From positions 3,906,001-3,970,000 of the forward strand of contig NZ_JBGCCJ010000001.1 of NCBI RefSeq assembly GCF_041262565.1: a stretch of DNA of 64,000 nucleotides. Reading direction: 5' to 3'. Below are positions 44,877 to 54,142 of the stretch, one piece after another. How positions within the stretch are numbered: position 1 is the stretch's first letter; each line of letters opens with the position of its first letter. Both the position numbers and the translations under genes were made by a program. The notes beneath the pieces are model-generated. The model was not told where the DNA came from. It was given only the letters and a program-made list of their open reading frames with translations, and did not search any database. The DNA comes from Leifsonia sp. EB41. Its GTDB lineage: Bacteria > Actinomycetota > Actinomycetes > Actinomycetales > Microbacteriaceae.

Positions 44877-46181
44877 TCAGCCGAAGATCGTCGGCAGCAC
44901 CGGGTCGCCCCGGCCCAGCCGGAACGCCTCGTCCGGCAGCTCCCGCATCGCGCTCGCGCGGTGCTCGCGCGCCCGGGTCGTGCCCTCCGGACCGAGGTGC
45001 TCCCGGTGCAGCTCGCCGTCCGTGACCAGCGGGACGAGCAGGTCGCGGCCGGTGTCGTCGGGGACGTCCCCGGCCTCCACGATGTGCACGACCTCCGCGA
45101 CCGCATGCCCCGCCGCGTCGAGCCGGCGCACCGGGTGCTTCCGGCCCGGGATGCTCGGCTTGCCGTCCGACTTCTTGGCCACCGGCACCCACGCGCCGTC
45201 GTCGCCGCGGTGCGCGACGAGCTTGTAGACCATCCCGGAGGCCGGCGACCCTGAGCCGGTGACGACCGACGTCCCGACTCCGTACGAGTCGACGGGCGAC
45301 GACGACAGTGCCGCGATGGTGAACTCGTCCAGGTCGTTCGTCACGGTGATCCGCGTGCGGGTCGCGCCCAGCCGGTCGAGCTGGTCGCGCACCCGGCGGA
45401 CGAGCTTCGGGAGGTCGCCTGAGTCGAGCCGGACGGCGCCCAGCTCCGGTCCGGCGACCCGGACGGCGGTCTCGATGGCGCGCTCCACGTCGAACGTGTC
45501 GACCAGCAGCGTCGTGCCGGAGCCGAGCGCCGCGACCTGGGCGCGGAAGGCGTCCTCCTCGCTGTCGTGCAGCAGCGTGAACGCGTGCGCCGCCGTGCCC
45601 ATCGTCGGCACGCCCCAGGTGCGGCCGGCCTCCAGGTTGGAGGTCGCGCCGAAGCCCGCGATGTACGCGGCCCTGGCAGCCGCGACGGCGCTGCGCTCGT
45701 TGGCGCGGCGCGATCCCATCTCGGCGAGCGGCCGGCCCGCGGCGGCGGTGACCATTCTGGCCGCGGCGGACGCGACGGCGGAGTCGTAGTTGAAGACGCT
45801 GAGGATGAGCGTCTCCAGGATGACCCCCTCGGCGAACGGCGCGTCCACGATCAGGAACGGCGACCCCGGGAAGTAGACCTCGCCTTCCCGGTACCCGCGG
45901 ATGGTGCCGGAGAACCGGAAGTCGGCGAGCCAGTCGAGCGTCTCCTGGCGCACGACCTCGTTGTCGCGCAGGTACTCGAGCTCGGCGTCGCCGAAGCGGA
46001 AGCGCTCGATCAGTTCCAGCAGCCGCCCGGTGCCGGCGATGACGCCGTAGCGCCGGCCGGTGGGCAGACGGCGGGTGAACGCCTCGAAGACGCTCTCGCG
46101 GTCGTGGGTGCCCCTGAGCAGTGCGGCGTCGAGCATGGTGAGCTCGTAGCGGTCGGTCAGGAGCGCGGAGGACTCGGTCAC
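44877..46181 (-). CDS. pncB: Nicotinate phosphoribosyltransferase
   Basis: A 434-residue enzyme converting nicotinate and PRPP to nicotinate mononucleotide, first step of the NAD salvage (Preiss-Handler) route. Visible motifs are LLTDRYELTML at the start, the catalytic-His region MGTAAHAFTLLH, LVDTFDVERAI, VRLDSGDL and YGVGTSVVTG, all typical. The C-terminal 60 residues are variable. GTG start at 46181, 43 bases from the divergent murI. NudC in the first part of the window acts on the same pool, though there is no sign of co-regulation. Confidence 0.93.
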   Translation of the reverse strand: MTESSALLTDRYELTMLDAALLRGTHDRESVFEAFTRRLPTGRRYGVIAGTGRLLELIERFRFGDAELEYLRDNEVVRQETLDWLADFRFSGTIRGYREGEVYFPGSPFLIVDAPFAEGVILETLILSVFNYDSAVASAAARMVTAAAGRPLAEMGSRRANERSAVAAARAAYIAGFGATSNLEAGRTWGVPTMGTAAHAFTLLHDSEEDAFRAQVAALGSGTTLLVDTFDVERAIETAVRVAGPELGAVRLDSGDLPKLVRRVRDQLDRLGATRTRITVTNDLDEFTIAALSSSPVDSYGVGTSVVTGSGSPASGMVYKLVAHRGDDGAWVPVAKKSDGKPSIPGRKHPVRRLDAAGHAVAEVVHIVEAGDVPDDTGRDLLVPLVTDGELHREHLGPEGTTRAREHRASAMRELPDEAFRLGRGDPVLPTIFG

Positions 46182-46210
46182 CGCTCCACCTTAGCCACGG
46201 CGAGGGCGGG

Positions 46211-46216
46211 TAGGCT
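46211..46216 (+). promoter_or_regulatory. -10 box of murI
   Basis: TAGGCT ends eight bases before the GTG at 46225 and no ribosome site lies between, which implies a leaderless murI transcript. Confidence 0.55.
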
Positions 46217-46224
46217 GGTCTGCT

Positions 46225-47043
46225 GTGACGGATGCGCCGATTGGGATCTTCGACTCGGGGGTCGGCGGGCTCACCGTCGCCCGGGCGATCCGCGACCAGC
46301 TCCCGAACGAGTCGCTGCTGTACGTCGGCGACACCGCGCACTCGCCGTACGGGCCGAAATCGATCGCGGATGTGCGGCGCTACTCGCTGGAGGTCCTCGA
46401 CTTCCTGGTCGACCAGGGCGTCAAGCTGATCGTGATCGCGTGCAACACCGCGTCCTCGGCGATGCTGCGCGACGCCCGCGAGCGCTACTCCGTGCCGGTG
46501 ATCGAGGTCATCCAGCCGGCCGTGCGCCGCGCCGTGTCCGCGACCAGGACGGGCCGCGTCGGCGTCATCGGCACGGCGGGCACAATCTCCTCCCGCGCCT
46601 ACGAGGACGCCTTCGCCGCCGCGCCGTCGCTGCGGCTCTTCACCCAGGCCTGCCCGCGCTTCGTCGAGTTCGTGGAGGCCGGGATCACCAGCGGCGAGGA
46701 GGTGCTGCGCGTCACCGCCGAGTACCTCCAGCCGCTGCGCGAGGCCGACGTGGACACGCTGGTGCTCGGCTGCACGCACTACCCGTTCCTGAAGGGCGCG
46801 ATCTCCTACGTCATGGGAGAGGGGGTCTCCCTCGTCTCCAGCGACACCGAGACCGCCAAGGACGTCTACCGCACGCTCGTCAGCCGCGGCCTGGAGCGCA
46901 CGGAGACCACGCCGCCCAGCATCCGCTACGAGGCGACCGGCCTCGACGCCGACTACTTCCTGCGCCTCGCGCACAGGTTCATCGGCCCGGAGATCTTCCG
47001 GGTCGACCTGGTGCAGACCGGCGTGATCGACCTCCCGCTCTGA
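46225..47043 (+). CDS. murI: Glutamate racemase
   Basis: A 272-residue cofactor-independent racemase that makes D-glutamate for peptidoglycan. Both catalytic cysteines are present: IACNTAS (first) and [10 protein letters not shown] (second), with the N-terminal [13 protein letters not shown] and [11 protein letters not shown] motifs. It leads a run murI-rph-rdgB; rph follows 34 bases later with its own AGGAG. The start is a GTG next to a -10 box. Confidence 0.95.
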   Translation: MTDAPIGIFDSGVGGLTVARAIRDQLPNESLLYVGDTAHSPYGPKSIADVRRYSLEVLDFLVDQGVKLIVIACNTASSAMLRDARERYSVPVIEVIQPAVRRAVSATRTGRVGVIGTAGTISSRAYEDAFAAAPSLRLFTQACPRFVEFVEAGITSGEEVLRVTAEYLQPLREADVDTLVLGCTHYPFLKGAISYVMGEGVSLVSSDTETAKDVYRTLVSRGLERTETTPPSIRYEATGLDADYFLRLAHRFIGPEIFRVDLVQTGVIDLPL

Positions 47044-47077
47044 CCTACGACCACCGTTTCCGACCGAGGAGAGAACT

Positions 47078-47833
47078 GTGACCGACATCACCCGCGCCGA
47101 TGGCCGCACCCCCGACGGGCTCCGGCCCGTCACGATCGAGCGCGGCTGGAGCCGGCAGGCCGAGGGCTCCGCGCTCGTCTCGTTCGGCAACACGCGCGTG
47201 CTCTGCACGGCCTCCTTCACGAACGGCGTGCCGCGCTGGATGACCGGCAAGGGCAAGGGCTGGGTCACCGCCGAGTACGCCATGCTGCCGCGCTCCACGA
47301 ACGAGCGCATGGACCGGGAGTCGGTCAAGGGCCGGATCGGCGGCCGCACCCACGAGATCAGCCGCCTGATCGGCCGCAGCCTCCGCGCGGTGGTGGACAT
47401 GAAGGCGCTGGGCGAGAACACGATCGTGATCGACTGCGACGTGCTCCAGGCCGACGGCGGCACCCGCACAGCCGCGATCACCGGCGCCTACGTCGCCCTC
47501 GCCGACGCCCTGGAGTGGGGCCGCGAGCACCGCTTCATCGGCCAGAAGGCCACTCCGCTGATCGACTCGGTCTCCGCGGTCTCCGTCGGCATCATCGACG
47601 GCACGCCGATGCTCGACCTGGCCTATGTGGAGGACGTCCGCGCCGAGACCGACATGAACGTCGTCGTCACCGGCCGCGGCCTGTTCGTGGAGGTGCAGGG
47701 CACGGCGGAGGGCGCGCCCTTCGACCGCAGCGAGCTGAACTCCCTTCTGGACCTGGCGCTCGGCGGCACGACCGAGCTCGCCGCAGTGCAGCGCGCGGCG
47801 CTGGAGTCGTCAGCGCTCGGCATCGAGGGCTGA
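47078..47833 (+). CDS. rph: Ribonuclease PH
   Basis: A 251-residue phosphorolytic 3'-5' exoribonuclease that trims tRNA 3' ends and other RNAs. Family features include [28 protein letters not shown], the [15 protein letters not shown] loop, [19 protein letters not shown] (catalytic site) and [14 protein letters not shown] start after GAGGAG. Its stop overlaps the rdgB start by one base (TGATG), so the two are coupled, an arrangement seen in many actinobacteria. Confidence 0.96.
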   Translation: MTDITRADGRTPDGLRPVTIERGWSRQAEGSALVSFGNTRVLCTASFTNGVPRWMTGKGKGWVTAEYAMLPRSTNERMDRESVKGRIGGRTHEISRLIGRSLRAVVDMKALGENTIVIDCDVLQADGGTRTAAITGAYVALADALEWGREHRFIGQKATPLIDSVSAVSVGIIDGTPMLDLAYVEDVRAETDMNVVVTGRGLFVEVQGTAEGAPFDRSELNSLLDLALGGTTELAAVQRAALESSALGIEG

Positions 47834-48432
47834 TGGTCCGCGTCGTCCTCGCCACGCACAACCAGCACAAGGCGCGGGAGTTCCAGCAGATCCTCGGCGA
47901 CGCCGTGCCCGGGCTGGAGATCGTCGGCTACGACGGACCCGAGCCGGTGGAGGACGGCGTCACGTTCGAGGCGAACGCGCTCATCAAGGCGCGCGCCGCG
48001 GCCGCTCACACCGGGCTGCCCGCGCTGGCGGACGACTCCGGCATCTGCGTGGACGCGATGGGCGGCGCGCCGGGGATCTTCTCGGCGCGCTGGGCCGGCC
48101 GGCACGGGGACGCGCAGGCCAACCTCCGGCTGCTGCTCGACCAGCTCGCCGACCTCCCGGACGGCTCGCGCGCGGCGCACTTCACCGCGACGCTGGCGCT
48201 GGTGTCGCCGGCCGGGCGGGAGACCGTGGTCGAGGGGCTCTGGCCCGGCCGCATCGCGCACGAGGCGCGCGGCGAGCACGGCCACGGCTACGACCCGATC
48301 TTCGTGCCGGACGGCCACGACGCCACCGCGGCGGAGCTCGGCCCGGAGGTCAAGAACGCCGAGAGCCACCGGTCGCGGGCCTTCTCGGCCATCGTTCCCG
48401 CGCTGCGGGAGCTGGTCGCGGCGGCGGGCTGA
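47833..48432 (+). CDS. rdgB: XTP/dITP diphosphatase (RdgB/HAM1)
   Basis: A 199-residue nucleotide-pool sanitising enzyme that hydrolyses ITP, dITP and XTP to monophosphates. VVLATHNQHKAREF at the start is the substrate-binding motif, ADDSGICVDAMGGAPGIFSARWAG contains the catalytic Asp pair, and HGHGYDPIF and KNAESHRSRA complete the family pattern. ATG 47833 overlaps the rph stop. It ends the murI-rph-rdgB run. Confidence 0.95.
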   Translation: MVRVVLATHNQHKAREFQQILGDAVPGLEIVGYDGPEPVEDGVTFEANALIKARAAAAHTGLPALADDSGICVDAMGGAPGIFSARWAGRHGDAQANLRLLLDQLADLPDGSRAAHFTATLALVSPAGRETVVEGLWPGRIAHEARGEHGHGYDPIFVPDGHDATAAELGPEVKNAESHRSRAFSAIVPALRELVAAAG

Positions 48433-48447
48433 GCGGTCGCACCGTGA

Positions 48448-48468
48448 GAATGAGAACGGCACTCATTC
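48448..48468 (+). promoter_or_regulatory. Metalloregulator-like palindrome upstream of the CDF exporter
   Basis: GAATGAG (48448-48454) and CTCATTC (48462-48468) form a perfect seven-base inverted repeat around AACGGCA. The stretch from 48445, TGAGAATGA..., matches the TGAxAATGA half of actinobacterial Zur boxes, but the right half fits less well; an ArsR-type operator is the alternative. It lies about 57 bases before the exporter start, in an otherwise gene-free 92 bases. Confidence 0.5.
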
Positions 48469-48524
48469 CTATCTAGCCGCAGCGCTGGCACGTCGCGACG
48501 ACTTCGACATACCGTAGAAGAACC

Positions 48525-49427
48525 ATGAGTCACGACCACGGCCACTCCGCCAACCGCAACCGCCTCCTGATCGCCATCGGGATCGTCGCCGCGGTGTTCG
48601 TCGTGCAGATCGTCGGCGCGTGGCTGAGCGGATCGCTCGCGCTGCTCGCCGACGCCGGGCACATGCTGAGCGACCTGACCGGCCTGGTCGTCGCTCTCAT
48701 GGCCACCATCGTGGCGGCCCGCCCGGCGACCGACCGGCAGACGTTCGGCTACCGCCGGGCCGAGGTCTTCGGCGCGCTCATCAACGGGCTGATCCTGGTC
48801 GTGGTGGCGGTGTTCGTGACGGTCGGGGCGATCGGCCGGCTCGTGTCGGGGGAGGCGGACGTCCAGTCCGGCCCGATGCTCGTGGTCGCCGTCATCGGCC
48901 TGGTCGCGAATCTCGGTGCCCTGCTGCTGCTGCGTCCCGCCGCCGACCACTCGATCAACATGCGCGGCGCCTACCTGGAGGTGTTCGGCGACCTGATCGG
49001 CTCGCTGACCGTCATCGTCGCGGCGCTGGTGATCATGTTCACCGGCTTCGCACCCGCCGACGCCATCGCGTCGCTGCTGATCGCCGCGTTCATCGTCCCG
49101 CGTGCGGTGCTGCTGCTGCGCGACGTGGTGCGCGTGCTGAGCGAGGCGGCTCCCGCGGACACGGACGTCGCGGAGATCCGCGACCACATCCTGGGCACCC
49201 CCGGCGTCGTCGCGGTGCACGACGTGCACGTCTGGGCGATCACCTCCGGCGCGCCGGTGTTCACCGCGCACGTCGTGGTCGACGCGGGAGTGTTCCGCTC
49301 CGGTGCCACCGGCGAGCTGCTGGACGAGCTCTCCGGCTGCCTGGCGAAGCACTTCGACGTGGAGCACTCGACGTTCCAGCTCGAGCCGGCCGAGCACGCC
49401 GCGCACGAGGACGAGTTCCACCGCTGA
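48525..49427 (+). CDS. CDF family cation efflux protein (zinc/cobalt type)
   Basis: A 300-residue cation diffusion facilitator. It begins with a His-rich MSHDHGHS, then has the metal-site pattern LLADAGHMLSDLTG in helix 2, the second metal site HSINMRGAYLEVFGDLIGS in helix 5 and six membrane helices, and the cytosolic domain with VHDVHVWAI and a His-rich end (EHAAHEDEFHR). ADAGHMLSD followed by LEVFGD (HxxxD, ExxxD-like) is typical of ZitB/CzcD zinc exporters. The palindrome upstream suggests metal-responsive expression. A very long hairpin follows its stop. Confidence 0.9.
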   Translation: MSHDHGHSANRNRLLIAIGIVAAVFVVQIVGAWLSGSLALLADAGHMLSDLTGLVVALMATIVAARPATDRQTFGYRRAEVFGALINGLILVVVAVFVTVGAIGRLVSGEADVQSGPMLVVAVIGLVANLGALLLLRPAADHSINMRGAYLEVFGDLIGSLTVIVAALVIMFTGFAPADAIASLLIAAFIVPRAVLLLRDVVRVLSEAAPADTDVAEIRDHILGTPGVVAVHDVHVWAITSGAPVFTAHVVVDAGVFRSGATGELLDELSGCLAKHFDVEHSTFQLEPAEHAAHEDEFHR

Positions 49428-49433
49428 GCCAGC

Positions 49434-49494
49434 GCCGAGGGGCACGTAAACGCCCCTAAGACGCGGTTTTAGGGGCGTTTACGTGCCCCTCGGC
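49434..49494. terminator. Perfect 26-bp inverted repeat between convergent genes
   Basis: GCCGAGGGGCACGTAAACGC... (49434-49459) pairs without mismatch to 49469-49494, leaving a nine-base loop. A-rich and T-rich ends of the stem flank the loop, so each strand has U residues within the stem, not after it. It lies between the CDF stop and the DedA stop and probably ends transcription from both sides; the arm length is far above what termination needs. Confidence 0.75.
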
Positions 49495-49495
49495 G

Positions 49496-50203
49496 TCAGG
49501 CGTCGGGCGTGGGGCGCGGCTCGGTGACGGTCGCCTCGGCCGCCTCCAGGCGCTTCTTCTTCGCCTTGCGCAGCGACTGGAAGTAGTGGAACAGCGTCGG
49601 GATGAGCGTGATCACCACCGCGCCGACGAGGATCAGGTCGATGTAGTGGGTGACGAAGTTCGCGATCGGTGGGATGTAGCCGATGAGGAAGCCGAAGAGG
49701 GTGAGCCCCGCGCCCCAGAGCAGCGCGCCGATCGCGTTGTAGAGCGAGTACTTCTTGTAGTTCATGTGCCCGACGCCCGCGGCGACCGGGGCGAAGGTGC
49801 GCACGATCGGCACGAACCGTGCCAGGATGACCGCGAGCGCGCCGAACCGGTCGAAGAACGCGTTGGTGCGCCGCACGTTCTCCATGCTGAACAGGCCGGT
49901 CTCCTTGCGTTCGAACACGCGCGGGCCGGCCTTGTGCCCGATCAGGTAGCCGACCTCGCCGCCGAGGAACGCTGCGAACGAGATCGCCAGGCAGACCCAC
50001 CAGATGTCGACGCCGAAGACGCGCGACGTGTGGGTGAGCAGGCCGGAGATCACCAGCAGCGTGTCGCCGGGCAGCAGGAAGCCGACCAGGAGGCCCGTCT
50101 CGGCGAACACGATGCCGCACACCACGAGCAGCGCCCACGGGCCGGCCGCGCCGATGATCGTGGTGGGGTCGAGCCAGGGGATGAGGCCGGCGTGATGGAT
50201 CAC
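49496..50203 (-). CDS. DedA family membrane protein
   Basis: A 235-residue DedA/VTT-domain protein. Family marks are FAETGLLVGFLLPGDTLLVISG, the GGEVGYLIGHKAG loop, the basic FDRFGALAVILARFVPIVRTFAPVAAGVG motif and a final transmembrane pair. DedA proteins recycle lipid carriers such as undecaprenyl phosphate or scramble phospholipids. The tail is Lys/Glu-rich and cytosolic. The ATG is at 50203; tRNA-Leu lies 150 bases upstream on the same strand. Confidence 0.9.
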   Translation of the reverse strand: MIHHAGLIPWLDPTTIIGAAGPWALLVVCGIVFAETGLLVGFLLPGDTLLVISGLLTHTSRVFGVDIWWVCLAISFAAFLGGEVGYLIGHKAGPRVFERKETGLFSMENVRRTNAFFDRFGALAVILARFVPIVRTFAPVAAGVGHMNYKKYSLYNAIGALLWGAGLTLFGFLIGYIPPIANFVTHYIDLILVGAVVITLIPTLFHYFQSLRKAKKKRLEAAEATVTEPRPTPDA

Positions 50204-50352
50204 GTGTCTCCAGGGTTTCGGGTGGCGGATTCAGCCCCGAGTTTAGTGGGCGCAACCTCCATGAACCGTGCGAATCAGGGCACTCCCGGCCAACATCACC
50301 CTGTGGACCCACTGAATGCGGTCGGTGTTCATCCCGTGGACGGACGATGAAG

Positions 50353-50434
50353 TGCGGGAGAAGGGACTCGAACCCTCACGCCGTGAAGCACAGGAACCTA
50401 AATCCTGCGTGTCTGCCAGTTTCACCACTCCCGC
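50353..50434 (-). tRNA. tRNA-Leu (TAG)
   Basis: A class II tRNA of 82 bases with acceptor GCGGGAG/CTCCCGC, anticodon stem CAGGA/TCCTG enclosing TTTAGGT (anticodon TAG), a long variable arm and T-arm GGTTCGAGTCC. CCA is not encoded. Confidence 0.95.
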
Positions 50435-50451
50435 GGTCGCGCTGCGCGCGG

Positions 50452-51489
50452 CTACGACAATAGCTCATCCACGCGCGGCGCGACCTCGCGGCCGAGCAGG
50501 TCGATGGCCCGCATGATGTGGTCGTGGCCGAGGGTGCCGTTGCTGAGCTTGACGTCGAACCGGGTGAGGCCGAGGCCGCGCGCGGCGTAGGCGATCTTCT
50601 GCGCGACCGTCTCCGGCGAGCCGACGACGAGGGCGCCGTCCTCCGCCGCCTCGTGCTCGAAGCGCGCACGGGTCGCTGGCGGCCAGCCGCGCTCGCGGCC
50701 GATCCGGTTCGTCATCGCCTCCCAGTGCGGCCAGAGCAGGTCCTTGGCCTCCTGGTCGGTCTCGGCGACGAAGCCGGGGGAGTGCACGCCGATCGGGAGG
50801 TCGGTGTCCTGGCCGAACTGCTCCAGCGCGTTGCGGTAGAGCTGGGTCAGCGGCTGGAAGCGCATCGGGCCGCCGCCGATGATCGCGACCATGAGTGGGA
50901 GGCCGTAGCGCGCGGCGCGGACCACGGACTCCGGGCTGCCGCCCACGCCGATCCAGGTCTTCAGCAGGCCGTGCTCGACAGGAGGGTAGACGGACTGCTC
51001 GGTCAGCGGCGGCCGCAGCGTGCCGCTCCAGGTCACCGGCTCCTGCTGCCGGACGGCGGCGAACAGGTCGAGCTTCTCGTCGAAGAGCTCCTCGTACTGG
51101 CCGAGGTCGAAGCCGAACAGCGGGAACGACTCGATGAACGAGCCGCGGCCGAGGATGACCTCCGCGCGGCCGTTCGAGACGCCGTCGAGGGTCGCGAAGC
51201 GCTGGAACACCCGGACGGGGTCGTCCGAGCTGAGCACGGTGACCGCCGACCCGAGGTGGATGCGCTCGGTCTGGCCGGCGATCGCGGCCAGGACGACTTC
51301 GGGCGCGGCGACCGAGAAGTCCTTGCGGTGGTGCTCGCCGATCCCGATGAAGTCCAGGCCGGCCTGATCGGCCTGCACGCCCTCCGCGACGACGTTGCGC
51401 AGCACCTGCGCGTGCGGCAGCGGATTCCCCTCACCGTCCAGCGTGATGTCGCCGAACGTGTCGATCCCGATTTCCAGCTTCGCAGCCAT
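50452..51489 (-). CDS. LLM-class flavin-dependent oxidoreductase
   Basis: A 345-residue luciferase-like monooxygenase-fold protein. It shows GLDFIGIGEHHRKDFSVAAPEVVLAAIAGQTERIHLGSAV, FATLDGVSNGRAEVILGRGSF and the IGVGGSPESVVRAARYG region common to this family, with F420 or FMN as likely cofactor. No coenzyme-specific residues can be read with confidence. ATG 51489 is preceded by AGGAGGACGGGC; a longer in-frame start upstream has no site. No operon partner is seen; the MFS gene upstream on the same strand ends 69 bases away. Confidence 0.88.
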   Translation of the reverse strand: MAAKLEIGIDTFGDITLDGEGNPLPHAQVLRNVVAEGVQADQAGLDFIGIGEHHRKDFSVAAPEVVLAAIAGQTERIHLGSAVTVLSSDDPVRVFQRFATLDGVSNGRAEVILGRGSFIESFPLFGFDLGQYEELFDEKLDLFAAVRQQEPVTWSGTLRPPLTEQSVYPPVEHGLLKTWIGVGGSPESVVRAARYGLPLMVAIIGGGPMRFQPLTQLYRNALEQFGQDTDLPIGVHSPGFVAETDQEAKDLLWPHWEAMTNRIGRERGWPPATRARFEHEAAEDGALVVGSPETVAQKIAYAARGLGLTRFDVKLSNGTLGHDHIMRAIDLLGREVAPRVDELLS

Positions 51490-51558
51490 GCCCGTCCTCC
51501 TGCCGTCTCGCACCGATCGATGCGTATGCATCGAACTGGAACCGCGGCGGGGCCGAGC

Positions 51559-52842
51559 CTATTCCGTCAGTCCGGCGGGAGGCGAGGCGGGCCGTCGCGG
51601 GATGTAGCGCGGGATGAAGCGTGCCAGCAGCCCGGCGCCGACCAGACCCAGCACGCCCATCACCCCGCTCGCGAACGCGATCGAGACCAGGGCGGTCAGC
51701 AGCGAGACCACGAGCGGCGCGACGGCCTGGCCCGCGTCGCCGGTGAACCGCCACGCGCCGAGGAACGCCGCAGGGCTCTCCTTCGGCGCCAGGTCGGCCC
51801 CGAGCGTCATGATGATGCCGGAGCCGATGCCATTCGCGAACGCGAGGAACAGCGAGACGCCGATGTACCAGACCACCGCGCCGGGCAGGTCGTGGCTGAC
51901 CGACAGCACGAGGAAGCCGATGCCGAGCCCGAGCATGGAGGGCACGACGCTCCACATCCGGCCGAACCGGTCCATGAGCTGGCCGCTGGCGTAGAACAGC
52001 GCGAAGTCCACGGCGCCGGCGATGCCGATGATGAGGGCGGTGTTCGCCTCGCTCAGTCCGATCGAGACGGCCCAGAGCGGCATCAGCACGGTCCGCGCCG
52101 AGCGCACGGCCGCGACGAGGGAGACGCCGGAGCCCATCCGGGCGAGCACACCGCGGAACGCCCAGATCGTCGCGAAGAGCCCGCGGGTGCGCTCGTCGGC
52201 GTCCTCCTCGCCCTCGGTCAGCCGCTCGCCGCCGTGGCCGGCTGTGGTCGGGGCCGGGCCGAACATCCGCTCAGGGTCGGGGAGCACCAGCAGGACGACG
52301 ACGGAGCCCAGACAGCTCACGATGAAGATCCAGAACACCGACTGCGTCGATCCGGTCGCCGCGATCACGACGGAGGCGACCAGCGGGCCGATGAACCAGC
52401 CTGCGCGGAAGATGCCGCCGAGCGTGGACAGGGCGCGCGCCCGGTAGCGGACGGGGACGTACGTCGTCATGAAGGCGTGCCTGGCGAGGGCGAAGACGGC
52501 CGTCGCGACCCCGACCACGAAGATGCCGGCCATGAGCACCCAGTAGTTCGGGGCGAGTAAGCAGACCACCACGCCGGCCACCGCGACCGCGGCGGCGCCG
52601 ATCATGGCGGTGCGCTCGCCGATCCGGGAGACCACCCACCCGCTCGGGATGTCGCCGGCCAGCTCGCCGAGCATGAGCATCGACGCGATGAAGCCCGCCA
52701 TCGCCAGGGTCGCGCCGAGGTTGCCGGCGGCGATCGGGATGATCGGGATGATCGCGCCCTCGCCGATCGAGAAGAGCAGCGTCGGCAGGAAGGCGGCGAG
52801 TGCGACGGAGCGGAAGGAGAACGGGCGCTCGTCGGAAGTCAT
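51559..52842 (-). CDS. MFS transporter
   Basis: A 427-residue major facilitator with about twelve membrane segments. [25 protein letters not shown] is the family loop 2-3 motif, and a charged loop after the sixth helix ([17 protein letters not shown]) separates the halves. Substrate unknown; drug or metabolite efflux is typical. The ATG at 52842 is 10 bases from a TACTGT box on its strand with no ribosome site between, so it is probably leaderless. It is divergent from prfB. Confidence 0.88.
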   Translation of the reverse strand: MTSDERPFSFRSVALAAFLPTLLFSIGEGAIIPIIPIAAGNLGATLAMAGFIASMLMLGELAGDIPSGWVVSRIGERTAMIGAAAVAVAGVVVCLLAPNYWVLMAGIFVVGVATAVFALARHAFMTTYVPVRYRARALSTLGGIFRAGWFIGPLVASVVIAATGSTQSVFWIFIVSCLGSVVVLLVLPDPERMFGPAPTTAGHGGERLTEGEEDADERTRGLFATIWAFRGVLARMGSGVSLVAAVRSARTVLMPLWAVSIGLSEANTALIIGIAGAVDFALFYASGQLMDRFGRMWSVVPSMLGLGIGFLVLSVSHDLPGAVVWYIGVSLFLAFANGIGSGIIMTLGADLAPKESPAAFLGAWRFTGDAGQAVAPLVVSLLTALVSIAFASGVMGVLGLVGAGLLARFIPRYIPRRPASPPAGLTE

Positions 52843-52851
52843 TTGCTTAAC

Positions 52852-52899
52852 ACAGTACAACTGTCCGGTGGGTGTCTCCGCGGACGTCGCCGGTAGGCT
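52852..52899. promoter_or_regulatory. Divergent -10 boxes for the MFS gene and prfB
   Basis: On the minus strand TACTGT (52857-52852) serves the MFS gene; on the plus strand TAGGCT (52894-52899) lies 10 bases before the prfB ATG with GGAGG between. The 67-base gap between the two genes therefore contains both promoters. Confidence 0.5.
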
Positions 52900-52909
52900 G
52901 GAGGACGCC

Positions 52910-54022
52910 ATGATCGAACTAGACCTCTCCCCGCAGATCGCGGAGCTCCGCTCGACCCTCGACGACATCATCGCCGTCGTCAACGTCGACAAGCTCCGCG
53001 CCGACATCGCCGACCTCAGCGAGAAGGCGGGGGCGCCGGACCTCTGGGACGACACGTCGAACGCGCAGAAGGTCACCAGCGCGCTCAGCCACCGCCAAGC
53101 CGAGCTCGGGCGCATCACCTCCGTGGAGAGCCGCCTCGACGACCTCGAGGTGCTGGTGGAGCTCGCCAACGAGGGCGATGACGAGGAGTCCGCCGCCGAG
53201 GCGCGCGCCGAGCTGGAGTCCCTCCAGAAGACGCTGGGCGACCTCGAGGTGCAGACGCTGCTGAGCGGCGAGTACGACGAGCGCTCGGCGATCGTCACCA
53301 TCCGCTCCGGCGCAGGCGGCGACGACGCCACCGATTTCGCCGAGATGCTCATGCGCATGTACCTGCGCTGGGCGGAGCAGCACAAGTACCCGGTGAAGGT
53401 CATGGACACCTCCTACGCGGAAGGCGCCGGCATCAAGTCGGCGACCTTCGAGGTCGAAGCCCCGTACGCGTTCGGCACGCTCTCGGTGGAGGCCGGCACG
53501 CACCGGCTCGCCCGGATCAGCCCGTTCGGCTCGGCGGACAAGCGCCAGACCTCTTTCGCGGCGGTGGAGGTCATCCCGCTGATGGAGGAGGCCACGGCGG
53601 TCGAGGTGCCCGAAGGCGACATCCGCGTCGACGTGTTCCGCTCCTCCGGTCCGGGCGGCCAGTCGGTCAACACGACCGACTCCGCGGTCCGCATCACCCA
53701 CCTCCCGACCGGCATCGTCGTCTCGATGCAGAACGAGAAGTCGCAGATCCAGAACCGCGCGGCCGCGATGCGCGTTCTGCAGACCCGCCTGCTCCTGCTC
53801 CAGAAGGAGGAGGAGGCCGCCAAGAAGAAGGAGCTCGCCGGCACCATCACCGCGAGCTGGGGCGACCAGATGCGCTCCTACTTCCTCTACGGCCAGCAGC
53901 TCGTCAAGGATCTGCGCACGGGCTACGAGTCCGGAAACCCGGCGTCGGTGTTCGACGGCGACCTGGACGGCTTCATCGCCGCGGGCATCCGCTGGCGCGC
54001 AGGATCCAAGGACGAGGACTAG
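52910..54022 (+). CDS. prfB: Peptide chain release factor 2
   Basis: A 370-residue class I release factor that reads UGA and UAA. It has the SPF tripeptide in [15 protein letters not shown] that defines RF2 and the catalytic GGQ in [18 protein letters not shown]. The common programmed +1 frameshift near codon 26 is absent: the region is an uninterrupted reading frame. ATG 52910 follows GGAGG. ftsE follows 120 bases later, a common actinobacterial order prfB-ftsE-ftsX-smpB. Confidence 0.96.
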   Translation: MIELDLSPQIAELRSTLDDIIAVVNVDKLRADIADLSEKAGAPDLWDDTSNAQKVTSALSHRQAELGRITSVESRLDDLEVLVELANEGDDEESAAEARAELESLQKTLGDLEVQTLLSGEYDERSAIVTIRSGAGGDDATDFAEMLMRMYLRWAEQHKYPVKVMDTSYAEGAGIKSATFEVEAPYAFGTLSVEAGTHRLARISPFGSADKRQTSFAAVEVIPLMEEATAVEVPEGDIRVDVFRSSGPGGQSVNTTDSAVRITHLPTGIVVSMQNEKSQIQNRAAAMRVLQTRLLLLQKEEEAAKKKELAGTITASWGDQMRSYFLYGQQLVKDLRTGYESGNPASVFDGDLDGFIAAGIRWRAGSKDED

Positions 54023-54080
54023 CCGGAGTCATAGCTCTCCTGTCGCCCGCGCTCAGCGCGTGTGCCGGGGACTGTCAGGC

Positions 54081-54108
54081 TTGCGGCCCGCTGGCATGTC
54101 GCTACTGT
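54081..54108 (+). promoter_or_regulatory. Candidate promoter of ftsEX
   Basis: TTGCGG (54081-54086) and TACTGT (54103-54108) are 16 bases apart, and the ftsE ATG is 34 bases downstream. Confidence 0.45.
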
Positions 54109-54142
54109 GGAACGCGGAAGTGTTGCTTAGTCTCTAACAGTC

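Noticed and set aside
52910..53010. Possible programmed frameshift of prfB
   Set aside because: The reading frame is uninterrupted through the usual site; no in-frame UGA or CUU slip is present.
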